Positions 1 to 9,381 are shown, counted from the stretch's first letter. The stretch is 64,000 nt of DNA from Qipengyuania citrea (GCF_009828015.1 NZ_WTYG01000001.1:248001-312000); one strand, 5' to 3'. The notes: generated from the sequence alone by a model not told the origin. Numbers and translations are program-made.

Positions 1-1
1 C

Positions 2-643
2 TCGCCAATGCATTTCATTCAGCAGTGCGAAAAAGCCGGACGGATGGAACATCTCACGCGCTACGTGCTGCAGAGCGCATGTTCCGCCGGACAACTCCTG
101 CATTTCCGCGGGCATATGATTTCCATGTCGGTCAATATTTCGGCCACCCTGCTCAGCGACATGCGAGTGGTCGGCCTCGTGCGAAATGTGCTGCAGGCCA
201 CCCGTTTCGATCCCTGTTTCCTGACATTGGAAATTACCGAGACCGCGCGTATTTCGGACCATGAAGTAGCTGCGACCATTCTCAACGAATTGCGCTCTAT
301 CGGCGTGCGGATCTCGATGGATGACTTTGGCGTTGGAGCCGCGAATTACGAAGCCTTTTACGAGTTGCCGTTCGACGAGATCAAGATCGACCGCATGTTC
401 GTCGCGAATATTGCGAAGGATCCCAAGGCCCGCGCTATCGTGGCCAGTATCGCTGCCATGGGGCGCGGAGCCCGAATCACTGTCGTCGCCGAAGGGCTCG
501 AGAACCCGCAGGATATCCCAATGCTACAGGAAGCCGGTTGCCAACAGGTTCAGGGGTTCGCGTTCTCGCGCCCCCTCTCATTATCCAATTTGCTTGAATA
601 TCAGGAGCTTGCCCCCGAGCAAACGTTATCAAACATAGTTTAG
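2..643 (+). CDS. EAL-domain cyclic-di-GMP phosphodiesterase, 3' part only
   Basis: The reading frame is already open at the left window edge, with codons upstream of the first ATG at position 8, so this is the C-terminal part of a longer protein. The visible residues are an EAL (PF00563-type) domain: NISATLL, the EITET metal-ligand strand, DDFGVGAANY (usually DDFGTGYSS), IDRMFV with the conserved lysine just before it, VVAEGLEN and the QGFAFSRP end motif. The domain family hydrolyses c-di-GMP to pGpG. The DDFG, KID and AEG(V/L)E elements look intact, but the N-terminal EAL motif lies outside the window, so activity cannot be judged. A second c-di-GMP gene lies at 43959-45497. Confidence 0.93.
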   Translation, partial: SPMHFIQQCEKAGRMEHLTRYVLQSACSAGQLLHFRGHMISMSVNISATLLSDMRVVGLVRNVLQATRFDPCFLTLEITETARISDHEVAATILNELRSIGVRISMDDFGVGAANYEAFYELPFDEIKIDRMFVANIAKDPKARAIVASIAAMGRGARITVVAEGLENPQDIPMLQEAGCQQVQGFAFSRPLSLSNLLEYQELAPEQTLSNIV

Positions 644-702
644 ACTTTACAAACATACATGGTTAATGGCACTTAACTCTTGAGCAATCAGGAGTTGTGA
701 TC

Positions 703-738
703 ATGTGGAATATCTGGGAATGGCTGTTCGACGGTTGA
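703..738 (+). CDS. possible 11-residue tryptophan-rich leader or microprotein
   Basis: The ORF encodes MWNIWEWLFDG and stops at TGA 736-738. A good Shine-Dalgarno (AGGAG, about 690-694) sits 8 nt before the ATG. Three of eleven residues are tryptophan. A strong intrinsic terminator begins about 20 nt after the stop codon. An SD, a short ORF with clustered codons for one rare amino acid, and a terminator is the arrangement of attenuator leader peptides. However, the next gene is zwf rather than a tryptophan gene, and no alternative antiterminator was worked out. It could instead be a small RNA with an incidental ORF, or a genuine microprotein. Translation is not proven. Confidence 0.4.
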   Translation: MWNIWEWLFDG

Positions 739-756
739 TCGAACACGACTAGAATT

Positions 757-788
757 ACGAAGGGCCCCTTTCCGGGGCCCTTTTTCGT
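757..788 (+). terminator. Rho-independent terminator after the W-rich mini-ORF
   Basis: GGGCCCC (762-768) pairs perfectly with GGGGCCC (774-780) around a 5-nt loop, TTTCC, and is followed by TTTTT (781-785). Flanking AA/TT pairs extend the stem. It ends whatever is transcribed through 703-738, and it separates the EAL gene from the zwf operon. Confidence 0.9.
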
Positions 789-1008
789 GGTCGCGCCGCA
801 GCGGCTTGCTCGTGGAAACGAAGCTCCCGGCAGCTCGTTGATTGATAATGCTGCCAATCCGCCCCTGTGCTTCGCTGTTCTGCCCTGGTGGAAACACTCG
901 TACGATCTTTACTCTGAAGAATAGGAATGCAGCCGACTGGCATGCCGGCTCCTGCGCTGATAACCGCTGCAGCCATGGATATCGCTGCATGATCCTCCGG
1001 TCCTTCGC
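789..1008 (+). promoter_or_regulatory. leader and presumed promoter region of the zwf operon
   Basis: About 220 nt lie between the terminator and the zwf start without a convincing gene. Since the terminator isolates the upstream transcript, the promoter for zwf-edd-glk-eda should lie here. No clear sigma-70 boxes or operator palindromes were recognised. The zwf ATG has only a weak purine-poor upstream sequence (CCTCCGG). Confidence 0.4.
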
Positions 1009-2451
1009 ATGAACCTGCCTGCAGATCGCTTGCTGCTGTTCGGCGCCACCGGGGACCTCGCCCAGCGCATGCTGCTCCCCTCGCTCTGTGCGCTCGACGC
1101 TGACGGCTTGCTCGACAACGATCTAAAGATCGTCGCCACGGCACGTTCCGAAATGTCGACGCGCGACTATCGCGACTTTGCGCGCGCCGCGCTGGAGAAA
1201 TACCTTCCCGATCACCGCCGGGGCGGGGTTGCCGAATTCCTCAACCGGCTTAGCTATGTCCCCGTCGATGCCACCACGCGCGAGGGATACGATGCCCTTG
1301 CGACCGAAGTCGGCGCATATGACAAGGGACTGGCCATCTTCCTTTCGACCGCGCCCAGCCTGTTCGAACCCACGATCGAGGGTCTCGTCCACGCCGGCCT
1401 GGCGCAGGGCAATGTTCGCATCGGGCTCGAAAAACCGTTGGGAACCGACCTCGCCTCGAGCGAGGAGATCAACGACGCCGTCGCCAAGGCGTTCAGCGAA
1501 GACCGCATTTTCCGTATCGACCATTACCTCGGCAAGGAAACGGTCCAGAACCTGCTCGCCCTGCGCTTTGCCAATATGCTGTTCGAGCCGGTCTGGAATG
1601 CGACCTATATCGACCATGTGCAGATCACCGTTGCCGAGACGGTCGGCCTGGAATCGCGGGTGGCCTATTACGACGACAGCGGCGCGCTGCGTGACATGGT
1701 GCAGAACCACATGCTGCAACTGCTGGCGCTTGTCGCGATGGAACCGCCGACCAGCTTCGATGCAACGGCGGTCCGCGACGAGAAGGTAAAGGTGCTGCGC
1801 GCGCTGCGCCCGATCGCGCGGGAGGAGACCGTTACCGGGCAATACCGCGCCGGTGCCGTCGAAGGCACCGCCGTGCCCGGCTACGACCAGGAACTGGGCA
1901 AGGACAGCGATACCGAGACCTTTGTGGCCTTGAAGGCGCATGTCGACAACTGGCGCTGGAAGGGCGTTCCCTTCTACCTGCGGACGGGCAAACGGCTGCC
2001 CGAGCGCGTGACCGAAATCGTCGTCCAGTTCCGCTGCGTTCCGCATTCCATATTCGAAGGACGCGGCGCCAGCACCAAGCCCAATCGGCTGGTGATCGGG
2101 ATCCAGCCCGAAGAGAATGTCCAGCTGTCGATGATGGCCAAGGTCCCCGGGCTGGACCGCGACGGGATCCGGCTGCGGCAGATCCCGCTCGACATCGCCA
2201 TGCCGGACGCGTTTTCGGGTACGGTCCGCAGGATCGCCTACGAACGGTTGCTGCTCGACCTGATTGAGGGCGACCAGACGCTGTTCGTGCGCCGCGACGA
2301 GGTCGAGGCGCAATGGGAATGGATCGACGCCATCCGCACCCTGTGGGAGCGCGAGGACATCAAGCCGAAAGCCTATGGTGCGGGCAGCTGGGGGCCCAGC
2401 GCCGCCATCGCCCTTGCCGAACGCGACGGAGTAAGCTGGCATGACGAATAA
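1009..2451 (+). CDS. zwf: glucose-6-phosphate 1-dehydrogenase
   Basis: This enzyme oxidises glucose-6-phosphate to 6-phosphogluconolactone with NAD(P)+, the entry step of the Entner-Doudoroff and pentose phosphate routes. The 480-residue length is normal. FGATGDLA at residues 11-18 is the nucleotide-binding fingerprint, EKPLG is at 141-145, and the substrate-binding signature RIDHYLGKE is at about 169-177. The later DMVQNHMLQLL carries the catalytic-region histidine. The last 11 nt overlap the start of edd, suggesting translational coupling. No pgl gene follows, so 6-phosphogluconolactonase must be encoded elsewhere or the lactone opens spontaneously. Confidence 0.98.
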   Translation: MNLPADRLLLFGATGDLAQRMLLPSLCALDADGLLDNDLKIVATARSEMSTRDYRDFARAALEKYLPDHRRGGVAEFLNRLSYVPVDATTREGYDALATEVGAYDKGLAIFLSTAPSLFEPTIEGLVHAGLAQGNVRIGLEKPLGTDLASSEEINDAVAKAFSEDRIFRIDHYLGKETVQNLLALRFANMLFEPVWNATYIDHVQITVAETVGLESRVAYYDDSGALRDMVQNHMLQLLALVAMEPPTSFDATAVRDEKVKVLRALRPIAREETVTGQYRAGAVEGTAVPGYDQELGKDSDTETFVALKAHVDNWRWKGVPFYLRTGKRLPERVTEIVVQFRCVPHSIFEGRGASTKPNRLVIGIQPEENVQLSMMAKVPGLDRDGIRLRQIPLDIAMPDAFSGTVRRIAYERLLLDLIEGDQTLFVRRDEVEAQWEWIDAIRTLWEREDIKPKAYGAGSWGPSAAIALAERDGVSWHDE

Positions 2452-4264
2452 GCCGCTCAACGACACGATCCACCGCGTGACCCAGCGCGTCATTGCAAAT
2501 TCGCGCGACAGCCGCGCCGCCTATCTCGACCTGATGGACCGCGAGAGCGAGCGGCAGGTGGATCGGACGTCGCTGTCCTGCTCCAACCTCGCCCACGCAT
2601 TTGCCGGGGCCGAGGAAGACCAGACGGCCATCATGGCAGCCAAGGGCCCGAACCTGGGTATTGTCACCGCCTACAACGACATGCTGTCGGCGCATCAGCC
2701 CTATCACCGCTATCCCGAACGCATGAAGATCTGGGCGCGCGAAGTCGGCGCCACGGCGCAGGTCGCCGGCGGCACGCCGGCCATGTGCGACGGCGTGACG
2801 CAGGGCGAAGCCGGCATGGAATTGTCGCTGTTCAGCCGCGACACGATTGCCCTGTCGACCACTGTAGCGCTCAGCCATGCGATGTACGATGGGGTCGCGC
2901 TGCTCGGCATATGCGACAAGATCGTCCCCGGCCTGCTGATGGGCGCGCTGCGCTTTGGCCACCTGCCGGCCATTTTCGTACCCTCGGGCCCGATGGGGAC
3001 GGGTATCTCGAACAAGGAAAAGCAGCGCGTGCGCCAGCTTTATGCCGAGGGCAAGGCAACACGTGAGGAATTGCTTGCCAGCGAAATGGGCAGCTACCAT
3101 TCGCCCGGCACATGCACTTTCTACGGCACTGCCAATTCCAACCAGATGATGATGGAGATGATGGGTCTCCATGTCCCCGGAGCGGCGTTCGTCCAGCCGG
3201 GGGCGAAATTGCGGCAGCAACTCAGCCGCGCCGCCACGCATCGGCTGGCCGCCATCGGCCAGGCGGGCGATGATTTTCGTCCGCTGAGCCGCGTGGTCGA
3301 CGAAAGGGCGATCGTGAATGCGGCAGTCGGCTTGCTGGCCACGGGCGGGTCAACCAATCACGCGATCCACATCCCGGCCATGGCGCGGGCGGCGGGCATT
3401 CGTTTCGACTGGACCGACCTGTCGGAACTGTCGTCTGCAGTCCCGCTGGTTGCGCGCGTCTATCCCAATGGCGCGGGCGATGTGAATCACTTCCACGAAG
3501 CCGGGGGGATGGGTTTCGTCGTCGGCACGCTGCTCGAGGAAGGACTGGCGCATGCCGATATCCTCACCGTGTGGGATGGCGGGTTCGAAAGCTACAGCCG
3601 CGAACCGGGCGTCGATAGCGACGGCGACACACTGGTCTGGCGCGATCCCGGGCCGTCCGGCGACAACGACATGCTTCGCCCGGCATCGGCACCGTTCCAG
3701 GCGGACGGCGGGATGCGACTGGTCGAAGGCACGCTGGGCCGCGCCTGTTTCAAATCCTCGGCCGTCGAACGCGAACGGTGGACCATCGAGGCGCCGTGCC
3801 GCGTGTTCGACACCCAGCGCGCCGTCAATGAGGCCTTCACGAGAGGTGAACTCGATCGCGACGTGATCGTCGTGGTCCGCTTCCAGGGGCCGCGCGCCAA
3901 TGGCATGCCCGAGCTGCACAAGCTGACCCCCGCGCTCGGCGTGTTGCAGGATCGCGGCTACCGCGTCGCCCTGGTCACCGATGGCCGCATGTCGGGAGCC
4001 TCGGGCAAGGTGCCGGCGGCCATCCATTGCACTCCCGAAGCGCTTGGCGGCGGGCCGCTCGCCAAATTGCGGGACGAAGATGTCATCCGCATCTGCGCCG
4101 CTACCGGCGAGCTGTCGACCACCGCCGATCTCTCCAGCCGCGAGCCTGCCGAGGCCCCGCCGCCCGAGACCGGCATGGGCCGCGAATTGTTCGCCATGTT
4201 CCGTGCCGGCGCCGACGGCGCCGAACAGGGCGCTTCGGCCATGCTGGCGATGGCGGGCCTGTGA
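2441..4264 (+). CDS. edd: phosphogluconate dehydratase
   Basis: This enzyme dehydrates 6-phosphogluconate to 2-keto-3-deoxy-6-phosphogluconate, the defining reaction of the Entner-Doudoroff pathway. The 607-residue length and an IlvD/Edd fold are as expected. Cysteines for the iron-sulfur cluster lie in the conserved contexts [13 protein letters not shown] and [25 protein letters not shown] near the C-terminus is the typical IlvD/Edd signature. The ATG lies inside the end of zwf (11-nt overlap), and its stop overlaps the GTG start of glk. Confidence 0.98.
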   Translation: MTNKPLNDTIHRVTQRVIANSRDSRAAYLDLMDRESERQVDRTSLSCSNLAHAFAGAEEDQTAIMAAKGPNLGIVTAYNDMLSAHQPYHRYPERMKIWAREVGATAQVAGGTPAMCDGVTQGEAGMELSLFSRDTIALSTTVALSHAMYDGVALLGICDKIVPGLLMGALRFGHLPAIFVPSGPMGTGISNKEKQRVRQLYAEGKATREELLASEMGSYHSPGTCTFYGTANSNQMMMEMMGLHVPGAAFVQPGAKLRQQLSRAATHRLAAIGQAGDDFRPLSRVVDERAIVNAAVGLLATGGSTNHAIHIPAMARAAGIRFDWTDLSELSSAVPLVARVYPNGAGDVNHFHEAGGMGFVVGTLLEEGLAHADILTVWDGGFESYSREPGVDSDGDTLVWRDPGPSGDNDMLRPASAPFQADGGMRLVEGTLGRACFKSSAVERERWTIEAPCRVFDTQRAVNEAFTRGELDRDVIVVVRFQGPRANGMPELHKLTPALGVLQDRGYRVALVTDGRMSGASGKVPAAIHCTPEALGGGPLAKLRDEDVIRICAATGELSTTADLSSREPAEAPPPETGMGRELFAMFRAGADGAEQGASAMLAMAGL

Positions 4265-5235
4265 GCACCGACCTCGTCACTGTCGATATCGGCGGAACGC
4301 ATGCGCGCTTCGCTATCGCCACGATCGGGGAAGATGGCGCGATCACGCTGGGCGAGCCCGAGACGCTGCACACCGATGACCATGCCAGCTTCCAGACCGC
4401 GTGGGAGGACTTTCGCAAGCGGATGGGCGGGACGCTGCCGCCGCGCATCGCCATGGCGATTGCCGGCCCGGTCGGTGATGATGTCATTCGGTTCACCAAC
4501 AATCCATGGATCATCCGCCCGGCGCTGGTCCGCCAGAAACTGGGCGTGGACGATTACTGCATCGTCAACGATTTCGAAGCGGTGGCCCATGCAGTCGCGC
4601 GCGCGCCCGAGGACCAGTTCCTTCACCTCGCGGGCCCCGACCAGCCATTGACGGACGACGGCACGATCAGCGTCATGGGCCCGGGTACCGGGCTCGGCGT
4701 CGCGCATCTCTGGCGGTCAGCGGGGGAATACCGCGTCCAGGCGACCGAGGGCGGCCATATCGATTTCGCCCCGCTCGATACTATCGAGGACGCGATCCTC
4801 GCGCGGCTGCGCAAACGCCACCGGCGGGTGTCGGTCGAACGCGTCGTTTCTGGTCCGGCCATTGTCGACATCTACGAAACGCTTGCGGCGATGGAAAATC
4901 GCAAGACGCGCGAAGAGGATGACATTGCGATCTGGACCCGCGCCCTGGAGGATGGCGAAGGCCTGGCCGCAGCGGCGCTCGACCGGTTCTGCCTGTCGCT
5001 GGGTAGCGTGGCCGGCGATATCGCGCTGGCACAGGGCGGTTTCGGGGGCGTCGTGATCGCCGGCGGTCTTGGGTATCGCCTGCGCGACCATCTGCCCAAA
5101 TCCGGCTTCGCCCAGCGGTTTCGCGCCAAGGGCCGGTTCGGAGAACTCATGGCGACCATTCCCGTAAAATTGATCACCCACCCCCAGCCGGGCCTGTTTG
5201 GCGCGGCAGCTGCCTTTGCCAGGAACCTGCGATGA
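4261..5235 (+). CDS. glk: glucokinase
   Basis: Phosphorylates glucose with ATP, feeding zwf. The chosen start is GTG at 4261, which overlaps the edd stop as GTGA and places [16 protein letters not shown] at the N-terminus, the phosphate-binding segment of Glk-type kinases. Upstream in-frame codons lie inside edd and do not look like Glk. The product is 324 residues, the usual length. VNDFEAVA contains the catalytic Asp, and MGPGTGLG is the second phosphate-binding loop. The stop overlaps the eda start (ATGA). Glk in the same operon implies free glucose as substrate rather than PTS uptake. Confidence 0.97.
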   Translation: MSTDLVTVDIGGTHARFAIATIGEDGAITLGEPETLHTDDHASFQTAWEDFRKRMGGTLPPRIAMAIAGPVGDDVIRFTNNPWIIRPALVRQKLGVDDYCIVNDFEAVAHAVARAPEDQFLHLAGPDQPLTDDGTISVMGPGTGLGVAHLWRSAGEYRVQATEGGHIDFAPLDTIEDAILARLRKRHRRVSVERVVSGPAIVDIYETLAAMENRKTREEDDIAIWTRALEDGEGLAAAALDRFCLSLGSVAGDIALAQGGFGGVVIAGGLGYRLRDHLPKSGFAQRFRAKGRFGELMATIPVKLITHPQPGLFGAAAAFARNLR

Positions 5236-5843
5236 CCATTGCCGATATCATGCAGACTGCACCGGTCATTCCGGTGATCGTCGTCGACGAAATCGAGCAG
5301 GCGCAACCGCTTGCGCGCGCGCTTGTCGCGGGCGGGCTGCGCGTGCTCGAAGTCACGCTGCGCACCCCGGCAGCGCTCGACGCTATCAGCGCCATGCGCG
5401 AAGTCGACGGCGCGATCGTCGGCGCCGGTACGGTGACCAACCAGCAGGAGCTGGCCGACGCGATCGCGGCAGGGAGCGAATTCATCGTATCGCCCGGACT
5501 GACCGAACCGCTGGGCAAGGCCGCGATTCGCGAAGACATTCCCTTCCTGCCCGGCGTAGCGACTGCGGGCGACGTCATGCGCGGGCTCGATCTCGGCCTG
5601 ACCCACTTCAAGTTCTTTCCCGCGATGGCCGCTGGCGGCCTGCCCGCGCTCAAGGCGCTGGCAGCTCCCTTCGGCCAGTGCCGCTTCTGCCCGACCGGAG
5701 GGATCACACTCGCCAATGCGCCCGAATGGCTGGCGTTCGATCCGGTGCTGTGTGTCGGGGGCAGCTGGGTCGCCCCGCGGGGGCCGGTGGACGAAACGAA
5801 TGTATCCCACCTCGCCCGCGAAGCTGCCGACCTCTCGCGTTAA
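5232..5843 (+). CDS. eda: 2-dehydro-3-deoxy-phosphogluconate (KDPG) aldolase
   Basis: Cleaves KDPG to pyruvate and glyceraldehyde-3-phosphate, completing the pathway. It has 203 residues in one class I aldolase barrel. The base glutamate is E40 in [11 protein letters not shown], and the Schiff-base lysine is K127 in LTHFKFFPA. The phosphate-binding region is FCPTGGI. It is last in the operon and joined to glk by ATGA. A weak inverted repeat (GTGCCG at 5851-5856 with CGGCAC at 5869-5874) follows the stop but has no T-run. Confidence 0.97.
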   Translation: MTIADIMQTAPVIPVIVVDEIEQAQPLARALVAGGLRVLEVTLRTPAALDAISAMREVDGAIVGAGTVTNQQELADAIAAGSEFIVSPGLTEPLGKAAIREDIPFLPGVATAGDVMRGLDLGLTHFKFFPAMAAGGLPALKALAAPFGQCRFCPTGGITLANAPEWLAFDPVLCVGGSWVAPRGPVDETNVSHLAREAADLSR

Positions 5844-5926
5844 GGGTTCGGTGCCGAGTGTGCGAAAACGGCACGCGGCGGCAGGCATAGGTGGAAAATT
5901 CACCTCTTTATGCGCATAAGGTGCGC

Positions 5927-6583
5927 ATGGATGTCATTCTGAAATGGATCGGCGGTGGCACAGTCGCGGCTGCGCTGGTGCTCTCCGGCATCGCTATCGG
6001 CGGCAGCGCGACCGCGGAGAGCGAGGTCGTGACGACCGAACGGGCTGCGCCGCAGCCTGTCGCCAAGCCGCTTGCCCCGCATGGCGCGATTGCAGCCAAG
6101 GCGGTCGCCGATGCGAAACGCCTCTACACCGTGCGCCGGGTGCTGCCGATCGACGGTCCGATCCGCTATGGCGAGTGGCACTGGGACGACGAAGGCGTGC
6201 CCGAAGGCCCGCTGCTGGTAACGGTCGACCTGCAGGCGCGGGTCATTTCGATCTTCCGTGGCGGCTACGAAATCGGTGCCGCCGCCGTGCTGCTGGGTAC
6301 CGATGAGCATCCCACGCCCACCGGTGTCTTCCCGATCCTGTGGAAGCAGCGCCACAACGTGTCGGAGAAATACGGCAACGCACCGATGCCGTGGAGCATG
6401 TTCCTGACGAGCGACGGCGTGGCTATCCACGGCGGCAGCGAAGTCGAAAACGGATACGCCAGCCACGGATGCATCGGCGTGCCCGATCCCATCGCCGAGC
6501 GGCTTTTCGCGATTGCGAAAGAGGGTGACAAGATCGTGATCACCGACGGCGCACGGCTGGGCCTGGGCGACGCCATCATCTGA
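5927..6583 (+). CDS. L,D-transpeptidase (YkuD) family protein
   Basis: This is a 218-residue exported protein with a YkuD/L,D-transpeptidase domain, which cross-links peptidoglycan stem peptides or attaches proteins to them in the periplasm. The ATG at 5927 is preferred over an earlier in-frame GTG at 5891 because AAGGTG lies just upstream and the protein then begins with a clean hydrophobic signal/anchor segment (about residues 8-28). The catalytic motif is present, with H168 (IHGG) and C182 in SHGCIG. The residue after Cys is usually V-R and here is I-G, a modest divergence. Its terminus converges on tilS with a 5-nt gap. Confidence 0.92.
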   Translation: MDVILKWIGGGTVAAALVLSGIAIGGSATAESEVVTTERAAPQPVAKPLAPHGAIAAKAVADAKRLYTVRRVLPIDGPIRYGEWHWDDEGVPEGPLLVTVDLQARVISIFRGGYEIGAAAVLLGTDEHPTPTGVFPILWKQRHNVSEKYGNAPMPWSMFLTSDGVAIHGGSEVENGYASHGCIGVPDPIAERLFAIAKEGDKIVITDGARLGLGDAII

Positions 6584-6588
6584 TCGCG

Positions 6589-7533
6589 CTACCCGCCGCG
6601 ACGCGGCGGCTCGGGGGTACAGACGTACCGGTCCGAGCGTCGTTCGATCAGCACGCCGCCGATGTTGCCGCGCGTACCCATCGTTTTGAGGAACGCCTGC
6701 GCCTCCCCCGTGGAAACCGTCCCGCCCACGGTCCGCACTGCCCTTGCGATCAGCCTCGCAGCAAGATCGGGCTGTGACGGGACTCGAATTTCCACCTTCT
6801 GCCCGCTTTCGACAGCCGCGGCATTCCAGAGTTCTTCGGCCAGTGACTCCAGGGTTTGCTCCGCTTCGGACAGGTGCGCGGCACTGCGGGCAAATGCCTT
6901 GCGGTCGATCCAGTCCACTCCGGCGATCTGTTGCCGAATCCGCACCCGGTCGTATCGGTCATCGCGATTGCTCGGGTCCTGAACCACGGGCAGGCTTAGA
7001 CAGCCCACGACGGTTTGCAGCTCACCCTTCGTGAAGCCCAGCAGTGGGCGCAAGACGGGGACGGGACAGCCCTCGATTTCCGCTCGCGCGCGAATGCCCG
7101 CGAGACCGGCCAGCCCGCTCCCCCGGTTGAGCCGCATTAGCAGCGTTTCGACCTGGTCGTCCGCATGATGCGCGGTCGCGATGGCAGCAAAGCCGCGTTG
7201 GCCCGCCCAGCGGCCCAGCGCTGCGTAACGCGCCGCGCGCGCGCGGTCCTGGCGATTGCCTTCTGCCACGGTGATTCGCAGCGTCGTGCACGGGATCGAC
7301 CGCTCTGCGCATACGCGCTCGACCAGCGCGCACTCCTCGGCAGCCTCTTTCCGCAGGCCGTGATCCACGGTCGCGACCTCGACCGCCCCATCGAAGCTCG
7401 CGGCTGCAAGACCCAGCAAGGCCATGCTGTCTGGACCACCGGACACCGCCAGGCCCAGTTTGCCTTCTGGGCGAATGGCGGCAAGATCGGCCCTGAAGCG
7501 TGCTAGCAGCGGCGGGTCGATCGCCGGGTCAAT
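6589..7533 (-). CDS. tilS: tRNA(Ile)-lysidine synthase
   Basis: TilS converts C34 of the AUA-reading tRNA-Ile to lysidine and is essential in most bacteria. The PP-loop SGGPDS lies at the start of the standard-codon ORF (GTG at 7446), but that start would cut off the first beta strand. The frame stays open upstream and encodes a typical TilS N-terminus, ending in LGLAV just before SGGPDS. The only upstream candidates are non-standard: ATT at 7533-7531, which overlaps the cpoB TGA stop by one base, or ATC at about 7521. The ATT version gives 314 residues. Motifs TVDHGLR and ATAHHADDQVET are intact. The start choice is inference. Confidence 0.9.
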   Translation of the reverse strand: MDPAIDPPLLARFRADLAAIRPEGKLGLAVSGGPDSMALLGLAAASFDGAVEVATVDHGLRKEAAEECALVERVCAERSIPCTTLRITVAEGNRQDRARAARYAALGRWAGQRGFAAIATAHHADDQVETLLMRLNRGSGLAGLAGIRARAEIEGCPVPVLRPLLGFTKGELQTVVGCLSLPVVQDPSNRDDRYDRVRIRQQIAGVDWIDRKAFARSAAHLSEAEQTLESLAEELWNAAAVESGQKVEIRVPSQPDLAARLIARAVRTVGGTVSTGEAQAFLKTMGTRGNIGGVLIERRSDRYVCTPEPPRRGG

Positions 7534-8440
7534 CGCAGGTCACCTTGGCGCGATTGGCTTCATACTGACCCTGCAGCCGTCCGGCGGCCAGTGCAGGATA
7601 GGTTTCGGAAAATTCGGCCAGCGCGATGCAGGCGCGGCGGGTGTCGTCGAGCGCGATCATCGCCTCGGCCAGATACAGCAGGCTGTCACCGGCGCGGGCG
7701 CCCGTCTTGTCTTCCTGGTAGTTCTTGAGGAACCAGGGCGCGGCTTCCTTGGCCTTGCCGTCGTCCAGATAGGCGCGCCCGAGCAGGTTGCGGCCATAGG
7801 TCGTGCGCCAGTGATCCGGGTGCTGTTCGACGAACATGGTCAGCTGCTGCTGCGCTTCGGGGAAAAAGCCGGCATCCCACAGACGGAAACCGTAGGAATA
7901 TTCGTCGTCTGCCGGATCCTCGGTCTGCGGCTTGGCAATCGCCTGCACTGCGGCCAGCCGTTCCGCGCTGGGGCCCGACGCCTGTGTCGCCGCGACCGTT
8001 CGCGCGGCGCCAGCGCTGCCCGTCGTCGCGGCCATGCCACCGGCCGGTGCGCTTGCAGTGGTACGGGTACCCGAGGCTTCCAGAGCGTCGATGCGTTCGG
8101 TCAACTGACGCAGCGCATTGGAGTTTTCCTCGTTCTGCGCGGTCTGCCGCTGGAGCTGCGCTTCGAGCGCGTCGAGCCGGGCGAGGATATCGGTCACTGC
8201 AGTGGTCGATGCCCCGGTGGTGCTTGGGCGGGTCGCCGGCTGGGCGCTGATTTCGGGTTCGAAGAAACGGCCGTCGCCGCCCGGGAATACCGTGCGCTGC
8301 AGGGCGCGCACTTCGGCTTCCAGCCGGCGCAGGCGCGCTTCGTCGTTGCCGTCCTGCGGCAAGGCGGGTGCGGCCGTGGCAAGCAGGGCGAAACCGGCGC
8401 CGAAGAACGACAGGTTACGGGCGAGCGATGCGAAAGTCAT
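7529..8440 (-). CDS. cpoB: Tol-Pal system coordinator CpoB / YbgF
   Basis: A periplasmic protein of 303 residues with an N-terminal signal peptide, a coiled-coil segment (about residues 25-120, heptad-like), an Ala/Thr/Gly-rich linker and a C-terminal TPR-like domain (YSYGFRLWDAGFFPEA onward). The family links Tol-Pal outer-membrane constriction with peptidoglycan synthesis at division. It lies directly upstream of tilS, a common alphaproteobacterial order. The tol and pal genes usually found with it are absent here; a RodZ-like gene is upstream instead. Its stop codon overlaps the presumed tilS start. Confidence 0.9.
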   Translation of the reverse strand: MTFASLARNLSFFGAGFALLATAAPALPQDGNDEARLRRLEAEVRALQRTVFPGGDGRFFEPEISAQPATRPSTTGASTTAVTDILARLDALEAQLQRQTAQNEENSNALRQLTERIDALEASGTRTTASAPAGGMAATTGSAGAARTVAATQASGPSAERLAAVQAIAKPQTEDPADDEYSYGFRLWDAGFFPEAQQQLTMFVEQHPDHWRTTYGRNLLGRAYLDDGKAKEAAPWFLKNYQEDKTGARAGDSLLYLAEAMIALDDTRRACIALAEFSETYPALAAGRLQGQYEANRAKVTCD

Positions 8441-8544
8441 CGAGGGCTCCTGGTGGAAAATCGGTAGCGGAAGAAAACTGCCCTAGCGCCGCGTCGCTGT
8501 CGAGGGCGCGAGGCGCGCTTATCCCCTTAACAAAGCAGGGTTCG

Positions 8545-9381
8545 TTAACCCTCGCCAGCCGCGGCTGCGGCGGGCTGCGCGGGTGCAGCACCGTCTTGGC
8601 CACGTGCCAGCAGCGCTTCGGCGGTGATCGGTGCGTCCTTGATCACTTCGTCCTCTTCGGAAAGCTTGGGCACCGACCGGCCGCCGACCGTGATCGCCAG
8701 GGCATAGGGACGCCCCGTCCACACTTGCGGCCCTTCGGCATCGCTGGGCACCGTGAAGCTGTCGCCGGCATCCATCTGCGCTTCGTAGAGGCGTTCGCCG
8801 TTGGCATCGTAGAACTTGACCCAGGTCCCGTCCATTTCGCTGGTGAAGACGACGGGGCCCGATGCAGCGGGCGCTGCCGCCTGGCGCGGCGCAGCATCAT
8901 TCTCTTGTGCGGCCGATGCTGTGCGGTCTTCGGGAGCCTCGAGGGGTGCCGGGCCGAGGCCCGGAGCGAAATAGCTGCTGTAGAAGGCGTATATCCCGCC
9001 AATCAGCAGGATCCCCGCGAACAGCGCGAACCACGCCAGCCCCCGGCCCGGCACCCGTGCCGGATCGCCCGGCTCGAACTTGTCTGGCGAAGCGGTGCGT
9101 TCTTCGTCTTCGGCGAGTTCCATGCGCGCCTGATCGACGATCTCGCGTTCGTCGAGCCCGACGAGCCGCGCATAGGTGCGCGAAAAACCCACGGCGTAGG
9201 TGCGCGCGGGCAAGTCCGACAGCGCACCATTTTCGATGGTGAGGAGGTGGCGCTGCGGAATCCGGGTCTCCGCGGCAACCTGCGTCAAATCGAGCCCCCG
9301 CTCTTCGCGCGCAGCCTTGAGCCGTGCGCCGACACCGGTGTGCGTAACCACTTCCTCTTCAAGGTATTCTTCGTCGCTCAT
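8545..9381 (-). CDS. RodZ-like helix-turn-helix membrane protein (DUF4115)
   Basis: A 278-residue protein with the RodZ layout: a cytoplasmic HTH_25 domain (about residues 10-85; GARLKAAREERGLDLTQVA), one transmembrane helix (about 132-155) and a periplasmic DUF4115 domain. RodZ-type proteins anchor MreB and affect cell shape. The start at 9381 is chosen because GGGGA precedes it and the conserved acidic N-terminus begins there; an in-frame start at 9438 would add 19 unconserved residues. It lies between cpoB and ptsP. It could instead be a transcriptional regulator, but the membrane segment and DUF4115 argue for the cytoskeletal role. Confidence 0.85.
   Translation of the reverse strand: MSDEEYLEEEVVTHTGVGARLKAAREERGLDLTQVAAETRIPQRHLLTIENGALSDLPARTYAVGFSRTYARLVGLDEREIVDQARMELAEDEERTASPDKFEPGDPARVPGRGLAWFALFAGILLIGGIYAFYSSYFAPGLGPAPLEAPEDRTASAAQENDAAPRQAAAPAASGPVVFTSEMDGTWVKFYDANGERLYEAQMDAGDSFTVPSDAEGPQVWTGRPYALAITVGGRSVPKLSEEDEVIKDAPITAEALLARGQDGAAPAQPAAAAAGEG

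Noticed and set aside
927..992. 21-codon ORF (MQPTGMPAPALITAAAMDIAA) in the zwf leader
   Set aside because: AGGA lies directly against the ATG, the sequence is low-complexity, and nothing else supports it.
1123..2493. long minus-strand open frame of 456 codons opposite zwf
   Set aside because: It is a high-G+C shadow of zwf in another frame; composition is rich in Arg/Gly/His and resembles no family. Similar long antisense frames occur opposite edd, cheA, the siderophore receptor and other genes.
5851..5874. inverted repeat GTGCCG/CGGCAC after eda as a terminator
   Set aside because: Twelve-nt loop, six-bp stem and no T-run.
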